6,808 nt of DNA from Oscillospiraceae bacterium. GTDB taxonomy: Bacteria; Bacillota_A; Clostridia; Oscillospirales; Oscillospiraceae. Below are positions 5,924-6,808 of the stretch, piece after piece (positions within the stretch are counted from its first letter, which is position 1; each line of letters begins with the position of its first letter). The translations under genes and the position numbers were made by a program. The stretch covers positions 1-6,808 of the forward strand of contig JAISBX010000056.1 in the NCBI GenBank assembly GCA_031265965.1. The letters are read 5' to 3'. The notes below the pieces were generated by a model that did not search any database, was not told the DNA's origin, and saw only the letters and a program-made list of their open reading frames with translations.

Positions 5924-6808
5924 CGCAGCGCGTCCGCGCGTAGGGCGGCGGATCGCCGCGTATCTGATCCCCGCGGCGGTCCCGGCAGTCCTTGTCGGGC
6001 TGTACCACCTCGTACGGCTGAACACCGGCGTAATGGACGCGGTCAATACGGGCATATCGGCGCCCGCGCGCGCGTTTCTGGCGCGGGTGAGCTCCGGGCT
6101 GCCGTTTGTTTCTCTGGCGGAGACGCTGTGCACGGCGCTCGTGCTCTGGGTGCTGTATCACATAATAAGGACGGTCTCGCGCGTGGCGCACAGGCGCGGA
6201 TGGCGCGCGATACTGCTCAAACGGCTGTACGCCGTCGCGCTCGTCGCGCTGTACATATGGGCGCTGTTCTGCTGGCTGTGGGGCGTGGGATATTTCGCGT
6301 CGGGCTTCGCGGCGCGCAGCGGGCTCGGCGGCGCGGGCGGGGTGGAGCTGCAGGACCTCTACGGCGCCACGGTATTTTTCGCGAATTTGGCAAACGAGAG
6401 ATCCGCCGACGTGGCTCGCGACGACGGAGGGCACTTCGCCGAATCGGTGCAGGACATAATAGCGCTCTCGGACGGCGTATACGACGGCATCTCCGGGCAA
6501 TTCCCGGCGCTCGGCGGCGCTCACTATCCGCCCAAGCCCATGCTCTACTCTCGCGTATACAGCAGGCTGGGCTTCACCGGCTTCTACTTCGCGCTTACGG
6601 GAGAGAGCAACATAAACACCGACGCTCCCGGATGTCTCATGCCCTCAACGGTGGCGCACGAGCTCGCGCATCAGCTCGGAGTGTTCGCGGAGGAGGAGGC
6701 GAATTTCGCCGGGATCGCCGCGTGCGTCACGTCCGGCATACCCGTGTACGAGTATTCCGGCGCGCTCTCGGCCCTGCTGTATCTGTCCTCGGCGCTCCGG
6801 TCCGCGGA
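5913..6808 (+). CDS. DUF3810 family membrane protein, putative zinc metallopeptidase (partial, C-terminus off the window)
   Basis: From ATG 5913 the frame is open to the window end (298 codons seen). I recognise the DUF3810 family, which is uncharacterised but carries a zinc-peptidase signature. Three hydrophobic segments at about residues 14-34, 67-86 and 106-128 anchor the protein in the membrane. A soluble domain follows, with HELAHQ (H249, E250, H253) and E262 in EEEANF 9 residues later. This gives the two zinc-binding histidines, the catalytic glutamate and a likely third zinc ligand. GFTGFYFALTGESNINTD (220-237) just before the HExxH resembles the conserved pre-catalytic stretch of the family. 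Family members usually run to about 320-380 aa, so perhaps 30-80 residues are missing. The gene overlaps the ligase by 11 nt and has its own good Shine-Dalgarno. The substrate is unknown; a role in processing membrane or cell-surface proteins is a guess. Confidence 0.85.
   Translation, partial: MDDSAARPRVGRRIAAYLIPAAVPAVLVGLYHLVRLNTGVMDAVNTGISAPARAFLARVSSGLPFVSLAETLCTALVLWVLYHIIRTVSRVAHRRGWRAILLKRLYAVALVALYIWALFCWLWGVGYFASGFAARSGLGGAGGVELQDLYGATVFFANLANERSADVARDDGGHFAESVQDIIALSDGVYDGISGQFPALGGAHYPPKPMLYSRVYSRLGFTGFYFALTGESNINTDAPGCLMPSTVAHELAHQLGVFAEEEANFAGIAACVTSGIPVYEYSGALSALLYLSSALRSA

Noticed and set aside
5210..6524. Long minus-strand open frames opposite the ligase and DUF3810 genes
   Set aside because: They are rich in Arg, His, Ala and Tyr, show no recognisable domain, and sit opposite genes with clear family motifs. 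They are typical antisense frames of GC-rich coding DNA.

Overview
The window is a GC-rich stretch of bacterial chromosome, densely coded, with two transcription units pointing away from a short AT-rich promoter region (about 2288-2487). The gene content suggests an amino-acid-fermenting obligate anaerobe: an oxygen-sensitive, ferredoxin-linked indolepyruvate oxidoreductase, a membrane hybrid histidine kinase and a DUF3810 membrane metallopeptidase. Isoleucine is very often encoded by ATA despite the high GC. I infer a GC-rich gut or sludge Clostridia-type Bacillota, with Synergistota as the main alternative. The sequence alone does not settle the phylum.

Leftward unit (minus strand, 2287 to beyond position 1): iorA (582 aa, TTG start behind a perfect AGGAGG) and iorB (cut by the window edge near its C-terminus), joined by an ATGA stop/start overlap. 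Together they form the two-subunit enzyme that oxidises aryl pyruvates from Trp, Phe and Tyr to aryl-acetyl-CoA and reduces ferredoxin. A good sigma-70-type promoter (TTCACA-17-TATCAT with an extended -10) precedes iorA. It lies inside a 7-bp inverted repeat that looks like an operator.

Rightward unit (plus strand, 2488 to beyond 6808): a six-TM hybrid sensor kinase, an AMP-forming acyl-CoA ligase family protein, and a DUF3810 membrane protein with an HExxH...E zinc-peptidase signature, cut by the window end. Each downstream gene starts 11 nt before the stop of the gene before it, so the three are probably translationally coupled. A weaker promoter candidate (TTGACA-17-TAACAT) precedes the kinase.

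How the parts might work together is inference. IorAB produces aryl-acetyl-CoA. The divergently encoded ligase could act on the matching acids or on other carboxylates, and the kinase could sense a related compound. Nothing in the sequence proves a functional link across the divergent promoter. No RNA genes, mobile elements, CRISPR arrays or convincing terminators were seen. There is no gene-free stretch longer than about 200 bases.
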